A DNA stretch of 19,045 nt from Candidatus Nomurabacteria bacterium. GTDB taxonomy: Bacteria; Patescibacteriota; Minisyncoccia; Phycocordibacterales; UBA10002. The DNA is taken from positions 1 through 19,045 of the forward strand of contig CALRDB010000016.1 of assembly GCA_943354745.1 (NCBI GenBank). The letters are read 5' to 3'. Both the position numbers and the translations under genes were made by a program. Below, piece by piece: positions 1-6,502 of this stretch (within the stretch, counting starts at the first letter, position 1; each line of letters opens with the position of its first letter). The notes below the pieces were generated by a model. It was not told the DNA's origin. It was given only the letters and a program-made list of their open reading frames with translations, and did not search any database.

Positions 1-861
1 AGCGGTACCGCCTATATCTATATAAACGGAGTACAAGAGAGTAGCGGTGCCGCGGCGGGAAACGCTGACGTCGCACGCAATGCGCTGGTCGGCAGAAATC
101 CTGATAACACCTATCCGCGCTATTTTAACGGCAGAGTTGACGATGTCCGTGTATATGGACGGGCACTTACCGCCGCCGAAATTATGAGCATGTATAAGAC
201 AAATGCTCAAAAAATAAACTCATCGCAAAACACTCGACTCACGAGCGGCCTTATCAACAATTGGAGCTTTAATGGTCAGGACATTTCAGGTGGCACGATT
301 CTCGACCGTGTGGGAGCGAATACCGGTATTCCGAGACTCATTGCAACCTCGACTTTCTACACCTCGGGCAAGGTCGGGCAAGGACTTGAGTTCAACGGCA
401 CTAACCATGTTGATTTGGGTTCCGCCATCACGCTTAGCCATACGAGCAATTGGACGGCATCGGTGTGGGCGAAAACCACTTCTTCAGGGGACACGTACAT
501 CCTTACCCACCAAAGCGGAGGTCCCGTTTCAAATGCGCTACGCACCGCTTCGGGGAAGATAAACTACTACCACTATAATGGTGTATGGAACAGCAATTCC
601 GGCTCGGCAACGGTCAATGACGGCCTGTGGCATCATCTCGTGTGGGTAAACTCGAGCGCTGCGACAATGGTGATGTATGTCGATGGCGTAGCGGACGGAA
701 GCAGCTTCACTTCTGACAACGGTGGTCCGGTGAACCGTATCGGCAATCAGTGGGGTGACCCTCCCTCGAACGGTTTCGTCGGGACCCTGGACGAATTTCG
801 CCTCTACAACCGCGCGCTTACTGCCGCCGAGGTAAAACAGCTCTACGACATGGGCCGTTAG
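1..861 (+). CDS. LamG-like (concanavalin A-like) domain protein, C-terminal part
   Basis: The reading frame is open from base 1 to a TAA at 859-861, so the gene starts outside the window and only its last 286 residues are visible. It holds the end of one LamG-like jellyroll and one complete second copy. Each copy closes with the same signature: a D-[DE]-[VF]-R-[VL]-Y-[GN]-R-A-L-T-A-A-E motif followed by a short helix ending near a Y-[KD] pair. In the second copy, NWTASVW and the DGLWHHLVWV strand are typical of the fold. LamG-like domains usually bind carbohydrate or mediate adhesion in extracellular proteins. No membrane anchor follows the last domain. The in-frame ATG at 184 falls inside the linker after the first domain and is not the true start. 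Specific ligand and full architecture are unknown. Confidence 0.85.
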   Translation, partial: SGTAYIYINGVQESSGAAAGNADVARNALVGRNPDNTYPRYFNGRVDDVRVYGRALTAAEIMSMYKTNAQKINSSQNTRLTSGLINNWSFNGQDISGGTILDRVGANTGIPRLIATSTFYTSGKVGQGLEFNGTNHVDLGSAITLSHTSNWTASVWAKTTSSGDTYILTHQSGGPVSNALRTASGKINYYHYNGVWNSNSGSATVNDGLWHHLVWVNSSAATMVMYVDGVADGSSFTSDNGGPVNRIGNQWGDPPSNGFVGTLDEFRLYNRALTAAEVKQLYDMGR

Positions 862-877
862 GAAAAGAAAAGGAGCT

Positions 878-920
878 GCGAGCATCTGATCCTCGTAATT
901 TGCGAGAATCAGATGCTCGC
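878..920. repeat. REP-like palindrome upstream of the RAYT gene
   Basis: Two 18-nt arms (878-895 and 903-920) are inverted repeats matching at 17 of 18 positions around a 7-nt loop. The core GAGCATCTGAT...ATCAGATGCTC is shared with the palindrome at 1655-1697. It lies between the LamG gene stop and the transposase start, so it could also act as a transcription terminator hairpin, although no U-run follows. Position and similarity to the downstream copy fit REP/BIME sequences mobilised by the adjacent RAYT. Confidence 0.85.
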
Positions 921-940
921 AATACAATATAGAGAACATT

Positions 941-1714
941 ATGCGAGTTGAACCCCACGCAGTTGATTCATATGTGCATGCGATGAAGCGCGGCGCACGA
1001 GGATTACCTCTTACCAAAAACATTTCAGAACAGCGCAGATTTATGCGACTCTTGTTTTTCATGAATGACCACTATTCGAATGATGCATGGGAAAGGGAAA
1101 CGCGGTTGCTCGGAACGTTTGAGCGGCCGCAAGACTGGCCGGAACAGAGACCTCTGGTGAAAGTTCTCGCATGGACGCTTATGCCGAACCACTTTCATCT
1201 ACTGCTCAAAGAAACGGAAGACGGAGGCATCTCAAAGTTCATGCAGAAGCTCGGCAACAGTATGAGTACCTATGCAAATCTCAAACATAAAGAAAAAGGA
1301 AGTTTGTTTCAGGGCGCATACAAAGGGCGCACGGTTCGAAACGATACCTATTTGAGGCATCTCGCTTCATACATCATGGTGAAGAATGTATTTGAGTTGT
1401 ACCCCGGTGGTTTCCTAAAAGCAGCGGGGGACTTTGATCGGGCATGGCAGTGGGGAATCGAAGCCTATCCCTTCTCGAGTCTTGCCGATTACGCACTTGA
1501 TAGAAAGTCGCCTATTATCGAAAAAGATATCCTTGGGGAGATATTCGACTCCTGCGCTGACTTTCGAACGTGTTCTCGGGAGATGATTTTGAGTAAAACG
1601 GCAGCAGATGACGAGATACTTCAAGCGATGCTCATAGATGACGAACCGATAAAATTACGAGCATCTGATTCTCGCAACGAGAATCAGATTCTCGTAAACT
1701 TAACGGCGAGATGA
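941..1714 (+). CDS. REP-associated tyrosine transposase (RAYT, Y1/IS200-like HUH family)
   Basis: This 257-aa protein carries the Y1 transposase hallmark MPNHFHLLLKE at residues 81-91, giving the HUH metal-binding pair H84 and H86. A candidate nucleophile is Y111 in the TYANLKH segment, followed by G-S-L-F-Q-G-A-Y-K (120-128), the conserved RAYT block. RAYTs are single-strand DNA endonucleases related to IS200/IS605 TnpA that bind and process REP palindromes; they are usually domesticated rather than freely mobile. Both flanks of this gene carry matching palindromes. The downstream palindrome is inside the ORF and encodes roughly the last 19 residues, which look unlike the rest of the protein, so the C-terminus was probably read into the repeat. 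The TGA stop at 1712-1714 lies just upstream of the gap promoter. Start ATG at 941 has no obvious Shine-Dalgarno. Confidence 0.9.
   Translation: MRVEPHAVDSYVHAMKRGARGLPLTKNISEQRRFMRLLFFMNDHYSNDAWERETRLLGTFERPQDWPEQRPLVKVLAWTLMPNHFHLLLKETEDGGISKFMQKLGNSMSTYANLKHKEKGSLFQGAYKGRTVRNDTYLRHLASYIMVKNVFELYPGGFLKAAGDFDRAWQWGIEAYPFSSLADYALDRKSPIIEKDILGEIFDSCADFRTCSREMILSKTAADDEILQAMLIDDEPIKLRASDSRNENQILVNLTAR
1655..1697. repeat. REP-like palindrome inside the 3' end of the RAYT ORF
   Basis: Two 20-nt arms (1655-1674 and 1678-1697) are inverted repeats matching at 19 of 20 positions with a 3-nt CAA loop. The core is the same as in the 878-920 copy (GAGCATCTGATTCTCG). It overlaps the last codons of the transposase and ends 26 bp before the gap -10 hexamer, so a cruciform or hairpin here could influence gap expression or end the RAYT transcript. 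Confidence 0.85.
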
Positions 1715-1728
1715 TAAAACGGTATACT
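1700..1728 (+). promoter_or_regulatory. Putative promoter of the GAPDH gene
   Basis: The hexamer TATACT at 1723-1728 is a strong -10 match, with a weak -35 (TTAACG, 1700-1705) at 17-bp spacing. Only 6 nt separate the -10 from the ATG at 1735, so transcription would start at or next to the start codon. This supports the 1735 start over the in-frame ATG at 1711, which lies upstream of the -10. Confidence 0.6.
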
Positions 1729-1734
1729 AACGGT

Positions 1735-2709
1735 ATGAAAAAGATAAAAGTAGCAATAAACGGGTTGGGCAGAATCGGACGGGCATTTTTGAAGGCCGCG
1801 GTGAAGCACCCGGACATAGAGGTCGTGGCGGTAAATGACTTGGGGGATAAGGCCAATATGGAGTATCTCCTCAAATACGATTCGGTCTATGGCAAAAGTG
1901 AGTGCACTCTCGCGGGAATTACCTACGTGAGCGAAAAAGAGCCCGCGAAATTGCCGTGGGGAGAGCTCGGCGTGGACGTCGTGGTTGAATCCACCGGCTT
2001 TTTCGCGAGTGCTGAGCTTTCGCAAGCGCATATAGACGCGGGGGCGAAACGGGTAGTCATAAGTGCGCCGATTAAGGACGGTACGACGATACTTATGGGA
2101 TTAAATGAAGAAAAGCTTGCAGACGCTAAAGTAACTTCAAACGCTTCTTGTACGACAAATGCTACATCGCCGGTCGTCGCCATTTTGGATGAGGTAGTCG
2201 GTATTGAGAAAGCGGTGTTGAATACGGTGCACGCCTACACCGCGACGCAAGCACTTGTCGACGGTCCCGCAGGAAAGAAGGGTCTTCGAGAGGGTCGCGC
2301 AGCCGCGCAAAATATTATCCCATCTTCTACTGGGGCCGCGATCGCGGTAACAAAAGCGTACCCGAGTCTGGAAGGAAAGTTTGACGGCATTTCACTTCGT
2401 GTACCGGTTCCGTGCGGATCGATTGCCGATATCACCTTTATCGCCAAACGTGCTACCAGCGTGGAGGAAATAAACTCGGCGCTCACCAATGCATCAAAAG
2501 ACAAACGCTGGCAGGGGATTTTCGCCGTCGCCGAAGCTGAGCTCGTCTCATCTGACATTCTCGGCCGCCCCGAAGGAGCGATTGCGGAGCTTTCTATGAC
2601 CCGAGTTGTTGGGGGCAACCTTGTAAAAGTCCTTGCGTGGTATGATAATGAAAGTGGATATGCGGCGATGCTTGTTAAGCACGTATTAGCCGCTGGCAAG
2701 AACCTCTAA
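1735..2709 (+). CDS. gap: Glyceraldehyde-3-phosphate dehydrogenase (phosphorylating)
   Basis: A 324-aa enzyme that oxidises glyceraldehyde-3-phosphate to 1,3-bisphosphoglycerate in glycolysis or runs the reverse reaction. The N-terminal Rossmann motif INGLGRIGR is at residues 8-16. D35 in AVND, after the second strand, fits NAD preference. The catalytic block is SNASCTTN with C139, and the base is H166 in VHAYTATQ. The substrate-loop and C-terminal motifs (SSTGAA 197-202, WYDNESGYA 302-310) are present. The usual second cysteine of the SCTTNC motif is Ala here, which is tolerated in other homologues. ATG 1735 gives the canonical K-[IV]-[AG]-I-N-G-x-G-R start; the upstream ATG at 1711 would add eight unconserved residues. 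The gene opens the carbon-metabolism block. Confidence 0.96.
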   Translation: MKKIKVAINGLGRIGRAFLKAAVKHPDIEVVAVNDLGDKANMEYLLKYDSVYGKSECTLAGITYVSEKEPAKLPWGELGVDVVVESTGFFASAELSQAHIDAGAKRVVISAPIKDGTTILMGLNEEKLADAKVTSNASCTTNATSPVVAILDEVVGIEKAVLNTVHAYTATQALVDGPAGKKGLREGRAAAQNIIPSSTGAAIAVTKAYPSLEGKFDGISLRVPVPCGSIADITFIAKRATSVEEINSALTNASKDKRWQGIFAVAEAELVSSDILGRPEGAIAELSMTRVVGGNLVKVLAWYDNESGYAAMLVKHVLAAGKNL

Positions 2710-2714
2710 CCTTC

Positions 2715-2742
2715 TGTCATTCCTGCGAAGGCAGGAATCCAG
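2715..2742. repeat. Dispersed GTCATTCC...GGAATCCAG hairpin repeat, copy 1
   Basis: Perfect 8-bp inverted arms ATTCCTGC (2719-2726) and GCAGGAAT (2731-2738) surround a GAAG loop, flanked by TGTC and CCAG. The same flanks and hairpin layout recur at 12225 and 17824. It resembles the widespread dRS3-like intergenic repeat family known from Neisseria and many other bacteria. It sits just after the gap stop. Confidence 0.8.
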
Positions 2743-2752
2743 AAATATAGCT

Positions 2753-3070
2753 ATGCAAAAAAGATATTGGCTGAGAGGGTTAATTGGAGGTTTAATCGTG
2801 GGGCTGTTTAGTGTTATCGCTTGGAATTTTCTCCTCTATGGTTGCGGTAAGTTAGACATCTGTGGGGAAAGTTTGAGCGGATATATATTTTATGTCGTCC
2901 ATTACCTTAATTTCTTTAACAAAGCCACAATACCAGTTCAGTTCCTAAATATATTTATAGGACCATGGTTATACCAATTGCTGTCGCCGATATTCTTTTA
3001 TTCGATAGCGGGTATGATAGTCGGCTGGCTCCACGGAAAAATCAAAAATCGTTCCGTTCATAATTCTTAA
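2753..3070 (+). CDS. Small membrane protein of unknown function
   Basis: A 105-aa protein not recognised from sequence. It has a hydrophobic stretch at about residues 9-29 (rich in G, L, I, V), a less hydrophobic middle region (about 41-70), and a second clear membrane stretch at about 74-94, ending in a basic cytoplasmic-type tail (K-I-K-N-R). Two cysteines (C31 and C37) lie just after the first segment and could form a disulfide if that loop is outside. It follows gap and the hairpin repeat on the same strand; no Shine-Dalgarno is evident. The membrane location is inferred from hydrophobicity only, and no function can be proposed. Confidence 0.6.
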   Translation: MQKRYWLRGLIGGLIVGLFSVIAWNFLLYGCGKLDICGESLSGYIFYVVHYLNFFNKATIPVQFLNIFIGPWLYQLLSPIFFYSIAGMIVGWLHGKIKNRSVHNS

Positions 3071-3088
3071 TTCAATATTCTTACTCCC

Positions 3089-3238
3089 ATGTCAATAATG
3101 CTTCCATTTCCGACAGCCGAAAAAGCTCATACGTGGAGAAGAAACGTTAAGGACCTTTCGCCATTCTTTCGATTTCTCTTGGTCGTGGTATTTGTCTTCT
3201 TTCTGACTATAGTAATAGTTGGCATAGTTAAATCATAA
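3089..3238 (+). CDS. Very small single-pass membrane protein (49 aa), hypothetical
   Basis: An ATG at 3089 opens a 49-codon frame ending with TAA at 3236-3238. The first 27 residues are hydrophilic and basic (TWRRNVKDL), followed by about 20 hydrophobic residues (FLLVVVFVFFLTIVIVGIV) and a K-S end, the layout of a tail-anchored or single-pass membrane peptide. The clean hydrophobic block after a charged stretch, and placement between two co-oriented genes, argue that it is translated. No Shine-Dalgarno is seen. Its stop overlaps a possible -10 for rpiB. Function unknown. Confidence 0.5.
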   Translation: MSIMLPFPTAEKAHTWRRNVKDLSPFFRFLLVVVFVFFLTIVIVGIVKS

Positions 3239-3247
3239 TAATTTTCT

Positions 3248-3697
3248 ATGAAAATATATTTTGCCGGTGATCATGCCGGATTCGAACTTAAGAAAGACTT
3301 GATGGAGTACGTCAAAGGACTCGGTCATGAGGCGGAGGATATGGGGCCGTTCGCGTACGACGTCGATGATGATTATCCAGACTTTGTGATTCCACTTGCG
3401 AGAAAGGTCGTGAGTGAGCCTGAGTGCCGGGGTGTTATTTGTGCCGGCTCCGGGCAAGGAGAGGTCATGGCTGCAAATCGCATTCGAGGTGTTCGCGCCG
3501 CCGTGTACTATGGCGGTCGGGCGGATATCATAAAAGTCTCTCGTGAGCATAACAATTCGAATATCCTCTCGATAGGTGCTCGTTTTATTGGAGAGGAAGA
3601 AGCAAAGACTGCCGTTCGTGTTTTTCTCGAGTCGCCCTATAACGGTGGTGAACGACACATTAGACGACTCGCAAAGATTGATGCGATTAGTTCCTGA
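3248..3697 (+). CDS. rpiB: Ribose-5-phosphate isomerase B
   Basis: A 149-aa RpiB/LacA-family isomerase interconverting ribose-5-phosphate and ribulose-5-phosphate in the non-oxidative pentose phosphate pathway. Visible motifs are the N-terminal AGDHAGFELK (6-15), the anion-hole loop AGSGQGE (66-72) followed by AANR, and SREHNNSNI (98-106). The canonical catalytic cysteine position (C66 in the E. coli enzyme) is Ala66 here. Instead E72 aligns with the glutamate that acts as the base in the mycobacterial-type enzymes, and REHNN also matches that type. A nearby C65 is offset by one residue. Length is normal for the family. A CATAAT hexamer at 3234-3239 ends 8 nt before the ATG and may be its -10. 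The stop is TGA. Confidence 0.93.
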   Translation: MKIYFAGDHAGFELKKDLMEYVKGLGHEAEDMGPFAYDVDDDYPDFVIPLARKVVSEPECRGVICAGSGQGEVMAANRIRGVRAAVYYGGRADIIKVSREHNNSNILSIGARFIGEEEAKTAVRVFLESPYNGGERHIRRLAKIDAISS

Positions 3698-3755
3698 TTT
3701 TCTCACATCATTATTCGCTGTATTCTATTAGTTAGTAGTAGTTCCGTTTGTTTTT

Positions 3756-4433
3756 ATGCAAATAGTTCCTGCTATCCTGCCAAAGGATTTTTCTGAAATT
3801 CTTGCAAAACTTGAGTTAGTGAAAGGTTCTGCCGATACGGTCCAGATTGATATTGTTGATGGGAAATTTGCTGAGAGTAAGACCTGGCCGTATGTCGGTG
3901 ACCATGGGGAAATAACCTCAATACTTCGCGAAGAAGAAGGATTCCCCTTCTGGAAAGAGTTTGATTTTGAATTTGATCTTATGGTGAGCAAGCCAGAGGA
4001 GGCTGTGCCGTTTTGGGTACGCGCTGGAGCCACTCGCGTGATTGTGCATCTCGAAAGTATTGCACCACACGCACTTTCCGAGCTTATTACTGAGTGGAAG
4101 CATGTGGTAGATGTCGGACTTGCCCTCAAGCCCTCGACTCCGCTAGATATGCTGGAGAATTTCTTACCTGAAATAACTTTTGTGCAATGTATGGGAAACG
4201 ATCGAATTGGTTTTCAGGGTGTCTCGCTTGATGAAGCCCTCGTTCTTCCTAAAATCATGTCATTACGGAAAAAGTATCCTGAACTTACCATCAGTGTTGA
4301 TATAGGAGTCAATCTTGAAACAGCTCCTCGTCTTATCGAGGCAGGAGCCAATCGGCTTGTGGCTGGTTCAGCCGTATTTGGCAAAGCGAATCCTGCGCAG
4401 GCGATTAGAGAGCTGGAAGCATTGTGTCGCTAA
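3756..4433 (+). CDS. Ribulose-phosphate 3-epimerase-like protein (divergent active site)
   Basis: A 225-aa TIM-barrel protein of the Rpe family, which interconverts ribulose-5-phosphate and xylulose-5-phosphate. Family landmarks are PAILPKDF at the start, DIVDGKF (32-38), VHLE (97-100), KPSTPL (125-130), SVDIGVN (180-186), and a phosphate-site end G-A-N-R-L-V-A-G-S-A-V-F (197-208). Of the four usual metal ligands, both aspartates remain (D32, D182) but both histidines are replaced (Q30 and D74). The usual serine of the PSIL start is Ala, and the PGFGGQ loop reads IGFQG. Placement between rpiB and the transketolase genes supports a pentose-phosphate role, but metal use or substrate may differ from classical Rpe. 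The next gene starts one base after its TAA. Confidence 0.8.
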   Translation: MQIVPAILPKDFSEILAKLELVKGSADTVQIDIVDGKFAESKTWPYVGDHGEITSILREEEGFPFWKEFDFEFDLMVSKPEEAVPFWVRAGATRVIVHLESIAPHALSELITEWKHVVDVGLALKPSTPLDMLENFLPEITFVQCMGNDRIGFQGVSLDEALVLPKIMSLRKKYPELTISVDIGVNLETAPRLIEAGANRLVAGSAVFGKANPAQAIRELEALCR

Positions 4434-4434
4434 C

Positions 4435-4938
4435 ATGAAATACCGCAAACTATCGGCAGGTGGACATGCTCGCCCTATCGGAAGGTATAGTAAAAAACAG
4501 GGGTTTATGACCTCTGAGGTATTTGTGGCAGTAGCTCTTTCGGTACTCATCCTCACCGCGGCACTCTATGGATTCTCGGAAGCGAAACGGTACTCCCGCG
4601 ATAACCGGCGTATTTCTGATTTAAAACAAATATCGAACGCACTCTTACTGCATCTTGATGCCGAGGGGAGCTATCCTTCTTTGTGCGAGTGGAGTACCGA
4701 TCCTTGTTGGCGTACCTTTCTCGATACCTATATGAAGTCGGTACCGACAGATCCAATTAATAAAAATACTGGACATTGTGATAGTGAGGTAGGGTGTTAT
4801 GTCTATCGGTACTGTCGTTTAGGAGAGGGGAAGGCGTTTGCCTTGATTACAAATCTTGAGCGTGCTCAAAAAAGTTCAGCGAAGAATAATCCACTTTGTT
4901 CGCTTGGTGGTCCTAACCAATATTGGGTGACGAATTAA
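4435..4938 (+). CDS. Type IV pilin-like / pseudopilin protein with six cysteines
   Basis: A 167-aa protein with a class III signal: a basic 23-residue leader ending K-K-Q-G, then FMTSEVFVAVALSVLILTAA. Cleavage after G23 would leave Phe at +1 and Glu at +5, the hallmark of prepilin peptidase substrates, followed by the hydrophobic N-terminal helix. The segment D-L-K-Q-I-S-N-A-L...A-E-G-S-Y-P-S is the typical pilin/pseudopilin first-helix end. The globular part contains six cysteines (two around SLCEWSTDPC, three in GHCDSEVGCYVYRYC, one near the C-terminus), enough for three disulfides. The ATG at 4435, one base after the rpe stop, is chosen because it supplies the leader; a further upstream in-frame ATG lies inside rpe. 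Likely a surface pilus or secretion subunit; partner genes are not in this window. Confidence 0.8.
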   Translation: MKYRKLSAGGHARPIGRYSKKQGFMTSEVFVAVALSVLILTAALYGFSEAKRYSRDNRRISDLKQISNALLLHLDAEGSYPSLCEWSTDPCWRTFLDTYMKSVPTDPINKNTGHCDSEVGCYVYRYCRLGEGKAFALITNLERAQKSSAKNNPLCSLGGPNQYWVTN

Positions 4939-4951
4939 AGGGTGCTATACT
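4923..4951 (+). promoter_or_regulatory. Putative promoter of the transketolase N-terminal subunit gene
   Basis: TATACT at 4946-4951, with TG two bases upstream of its first T (extended -10), and TTGGGT at 4923-4928, spaced by 17 bp. The -10 ends 9 nt before the ATG at 4961, predicting a 0-3 nt leader. The -35 overlaps the end of the pilin gene. Confidence 0.65.
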
Positions 4952-4960
4952 GTTAACGAT

Positions 4961-5875
4961 ATGGCACCATCATCTAAAACTCCAGAGGTAGCGGTCCACC
5001 TTGCTGATACCCATCTCACCGATGCGGAGATTGCTGTCTTGGCTATTCAGGCAAATAAAGTTCGTATCTCGATTATCGAGGCGCTTGTCGAAGCAGGATC
5101 AGGACACACCGCGGGCCCACTTGGTATGGCCGATGTCTTCACCTATCTTTATTTTCACGAGCTTCGACATGATCCGGAAAATCCCAGTTGGCCGGAACGT
5201 GATCGTCTTCTACTTAGTAACGGGCACATCTGCCCCGTACTCTATTCGGCGATGGCGCACGCCGGCTATTTCGGAAAGGACGGAGTTTCGGAATTCACAA
5301 AAACACTTCGCAAGTACGGAAGCCGATTCCAAGGACATCCGCACCGCGAGTTTATGCCCGAAGTAGAATCTTCTTCAGGGCCACTTGGCTCAGGTCTTTC
5401 GCAGGCGACCGGGATGGCGATTGCGGAGCGAATAGACGCGGGACGCTCTTACAAGAAATGGATTTATTGTCTCACTGGCGATGGGGAACTTGATGAAGGG
5501 AACAACTGGGAGGCGATTATGCTCGCGGGTAAAGAGAAGCTTGGCAATCTCATCGCGATTATTGACCGCAATAACATTCAGATAGACGGCTTTACGGAAG
5601 ATATCATGCCTCTCGAACCACTTTCCGATAAATGGCAAGCCTTCAACTGGCACGTCATTGAGGTGAACGGACACGACTTCTCCGATATACATCGCGCGAT
5701 AGGGGAGGCCAAGGCGGAGTTTGATAAGCCGTCCGTCATTATCGCCAACACAATCCCGGGGAAAGGTGTCCCCGACTTTGAGCGGAAATTTGAGTGGCAC
5801 GGCAAGGCGCCAAATAAGGAGGAAGGCGCGATGGCGCTGAAAGTATTACGGGAGATTGGAGAGAAGATAAAATAA
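4961..5875 (+). CDS. Transketolase, N-terminal (TPP-binding) subunit
   Basis: A 304-aa protein equal to the first half of classical transketolase. It carries the thiamine-diphosphate motif: GDGELDEG from residue 173 followed about 30 residues later by DRNNIQ (202-207). Other transketolase landmarks are GSGHTAGPLGMAD (47-58), SNGH (86-89), GHPH (125-128) and SSSGPLGSGLSQATGMA (137-153). With the partner subunit at 6783-7778 it would transfer two-carbon ketol units between pentose, triose and tetrose phosphates. Two-gene transketolases are usual in archaea and many CPR bacteria, so the split is not a frameshift. The two halves, normally adjacent, are separated here by a toxin-antitoxin pair and a small ORF. 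The last 18 codons have a diverged second copy at 6501-6563. Confidence 0.95.
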   Translation: MAPSSKTPEVAVHLADTHLTDAEIAVLAIQANKVRISIIEALVEAGSGHTAGPLGMADVFTYLYFHELRHDPENPSWPERDRLLLSNGHICPVLYSAMAHAGYFGKDGVSEFTKTLRKYGSRFQGHPHREFMPEVESSSGPLGSGLSQATGMAIAERIDAGRSYKKWIYCLTGDGELDEGNNWEAIMLAGKEKLGNLIAIIDRNNIQIDGFTEDIMPLEPLSDKWQAFNWHVIEVNGHDFSDIHRAIGEAKAEFDKPSVIIANTIPGKGVPDFERKFEWHGKAPNKEEGAMALKVLREIGEKIK

Positions 5876-5879
5876 ATGC

Positions 5880-6185
5880 ATGGAAGTCGTATATGTAGTT
5901 AAGGTCAAGCAATTTATTGAGTCACTAGATGACGTTCTGGCGTTTCGGGTCGCTCGAAGCATTGATTCTTTGGAACGCTATGGAAATCTCCTCGGTATGC
6001 CCGTCTCCAAAGCGCTCGGCAACGGATTGTTTGAACTAAGAATTACCGGAATCAATCATATAAGGATTTTTTACTGTTTTCACAGGGGCCGTGCATGTAT
6101 CGTACACGCAATCTTTAAGCAACAGAGGTCAATTCCCAAAAGGGAAGTTGCGTATGCGAGAAACGTGATGAAGGGATTGCAGTAA
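5880..6185 (+). CDS. RelE/HigB-type toxin (phage Gp49-like family)
   Basis: A 101-aa basic protein with the RelE/HigB fold landmarks: LFELRI (50-55), HIRIFYCF (60-67), and the C-terminal block HAIFKQQRSIPKREVAYA (76-93), which matches the usual F-x-K-K-x-x-x-T-P-x-x-E-I-x-x-A ending. Members cleave mRNA on the ribosome and are neutralised by the partner antitoxin. It precedes the antitoxin gene, the HigBA order. It begins four bases after the transketolase subunit stop, so it may be read through from the tkt promoter. Catalytic activity is inferred from the family only. Confidence 0.85.
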   Translation: MEVVYVVKVKQFIESLDDVLAFRVARSIDSLERYGNLLGMPVSKALGNGLFELRITGINHIRIFYCFHRGRACIVHAIFKQQRSIPKREVAYARNVMKGLQ

Positions 6186-6205
6186 GATAACACATATGTT
6201 ATCAT
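6186..6205 (+). promoter_or_regulatory. Operator palindrome and -10 of the antitoxin gene
   Basis: Perfect 7-bp inverted arms GATAACA (6186-6192) and TGTTATC (6197-6203) with a 4-nt spacer directly follow the toxin stop. The -10-like TATCAT (6200-6205, preceded by TGT) overlaps the right arm and ends 6 nt before the antitoxin ATG. This is what is expected for an internal, autorepressed antitoxin promoter. Confidence 0.65.
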
Positions 6206-6211
6206 CTCGTT

Positions 6212-6502
6212 ATGAGAACTAAACACACAATGCAATTTGTGACGCACAAAGAGCTTAAGACGGAGCTTTTTAAAAGACCGGGGGTTCGAAAGGCATCCGA
6301 AGATTTGGAATTTGAATTTAAGATTATGGACGCACTCATACGCGCACGGATTGAAAAGAAACTTACCCAACGAGGACTTGCGGAGAAAATTGGCGTGGCG
6401 CAATCCGCTCTGGCGCGGTTTGAATCCGGACGAACGAATCCCACGCTTTCCTTTTTGAAGAAGGTGACGGTTGGGCTTGGACTGAAGTTGATGGTAAAAT
6501 GA
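6212..6502 (+). CDS. HigA-type XRE-family antitoxin
   Basis: A 96-aa protein with a helix-turn-helix domain at about residues 37-92: LTQRGLAEKIGVAQSALARFESGRTNPTL is the classic XRE recognition region (Q-x-x-L-A-x-x-x-G-V-x-x-x-x-x-x-R-x-E-x-G), here from residue 51 to 79. The N-terminal 36 residues would contact the toxin, as in related antitoxins that carry the toxin-binding part N-terminally. It should bind the palindrome just upstream and repress its own promoter while neutralising the toxin at 5880-6185. The last base of its TGA stop overlaps the beginning of the duplicated transketolase tail. Confidence 0.88.
   Translation: MRTKHTMQFVTHKELKTELFKRPGVRKASEDLEFEFKIMDALIRARIEKKLTQRGLAEKIGVAQSALARFESGRTNPTLSFLKKVTVGLGLKLMVK

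Noticed and set aside
538..1062. 174-codon minus-strand frame over the LamG end and RAYT start
   Set aside because: It spans two recognised plus-strand genes and the palindrome between them.
3233..3706. 157-codon minus-strand frame opposite rpiB
   Set aside because: rpiB is unambiguous on the plus strand; the antisense frame is a composition shadow with no recognisable domain.
4315..4434. Longer start for the pilin-like gene inside the epimerase gene
   Set aside because: It would overlap 119 bases of rpe in another frame; the ATG at 4435 already gives a complete class III leader.
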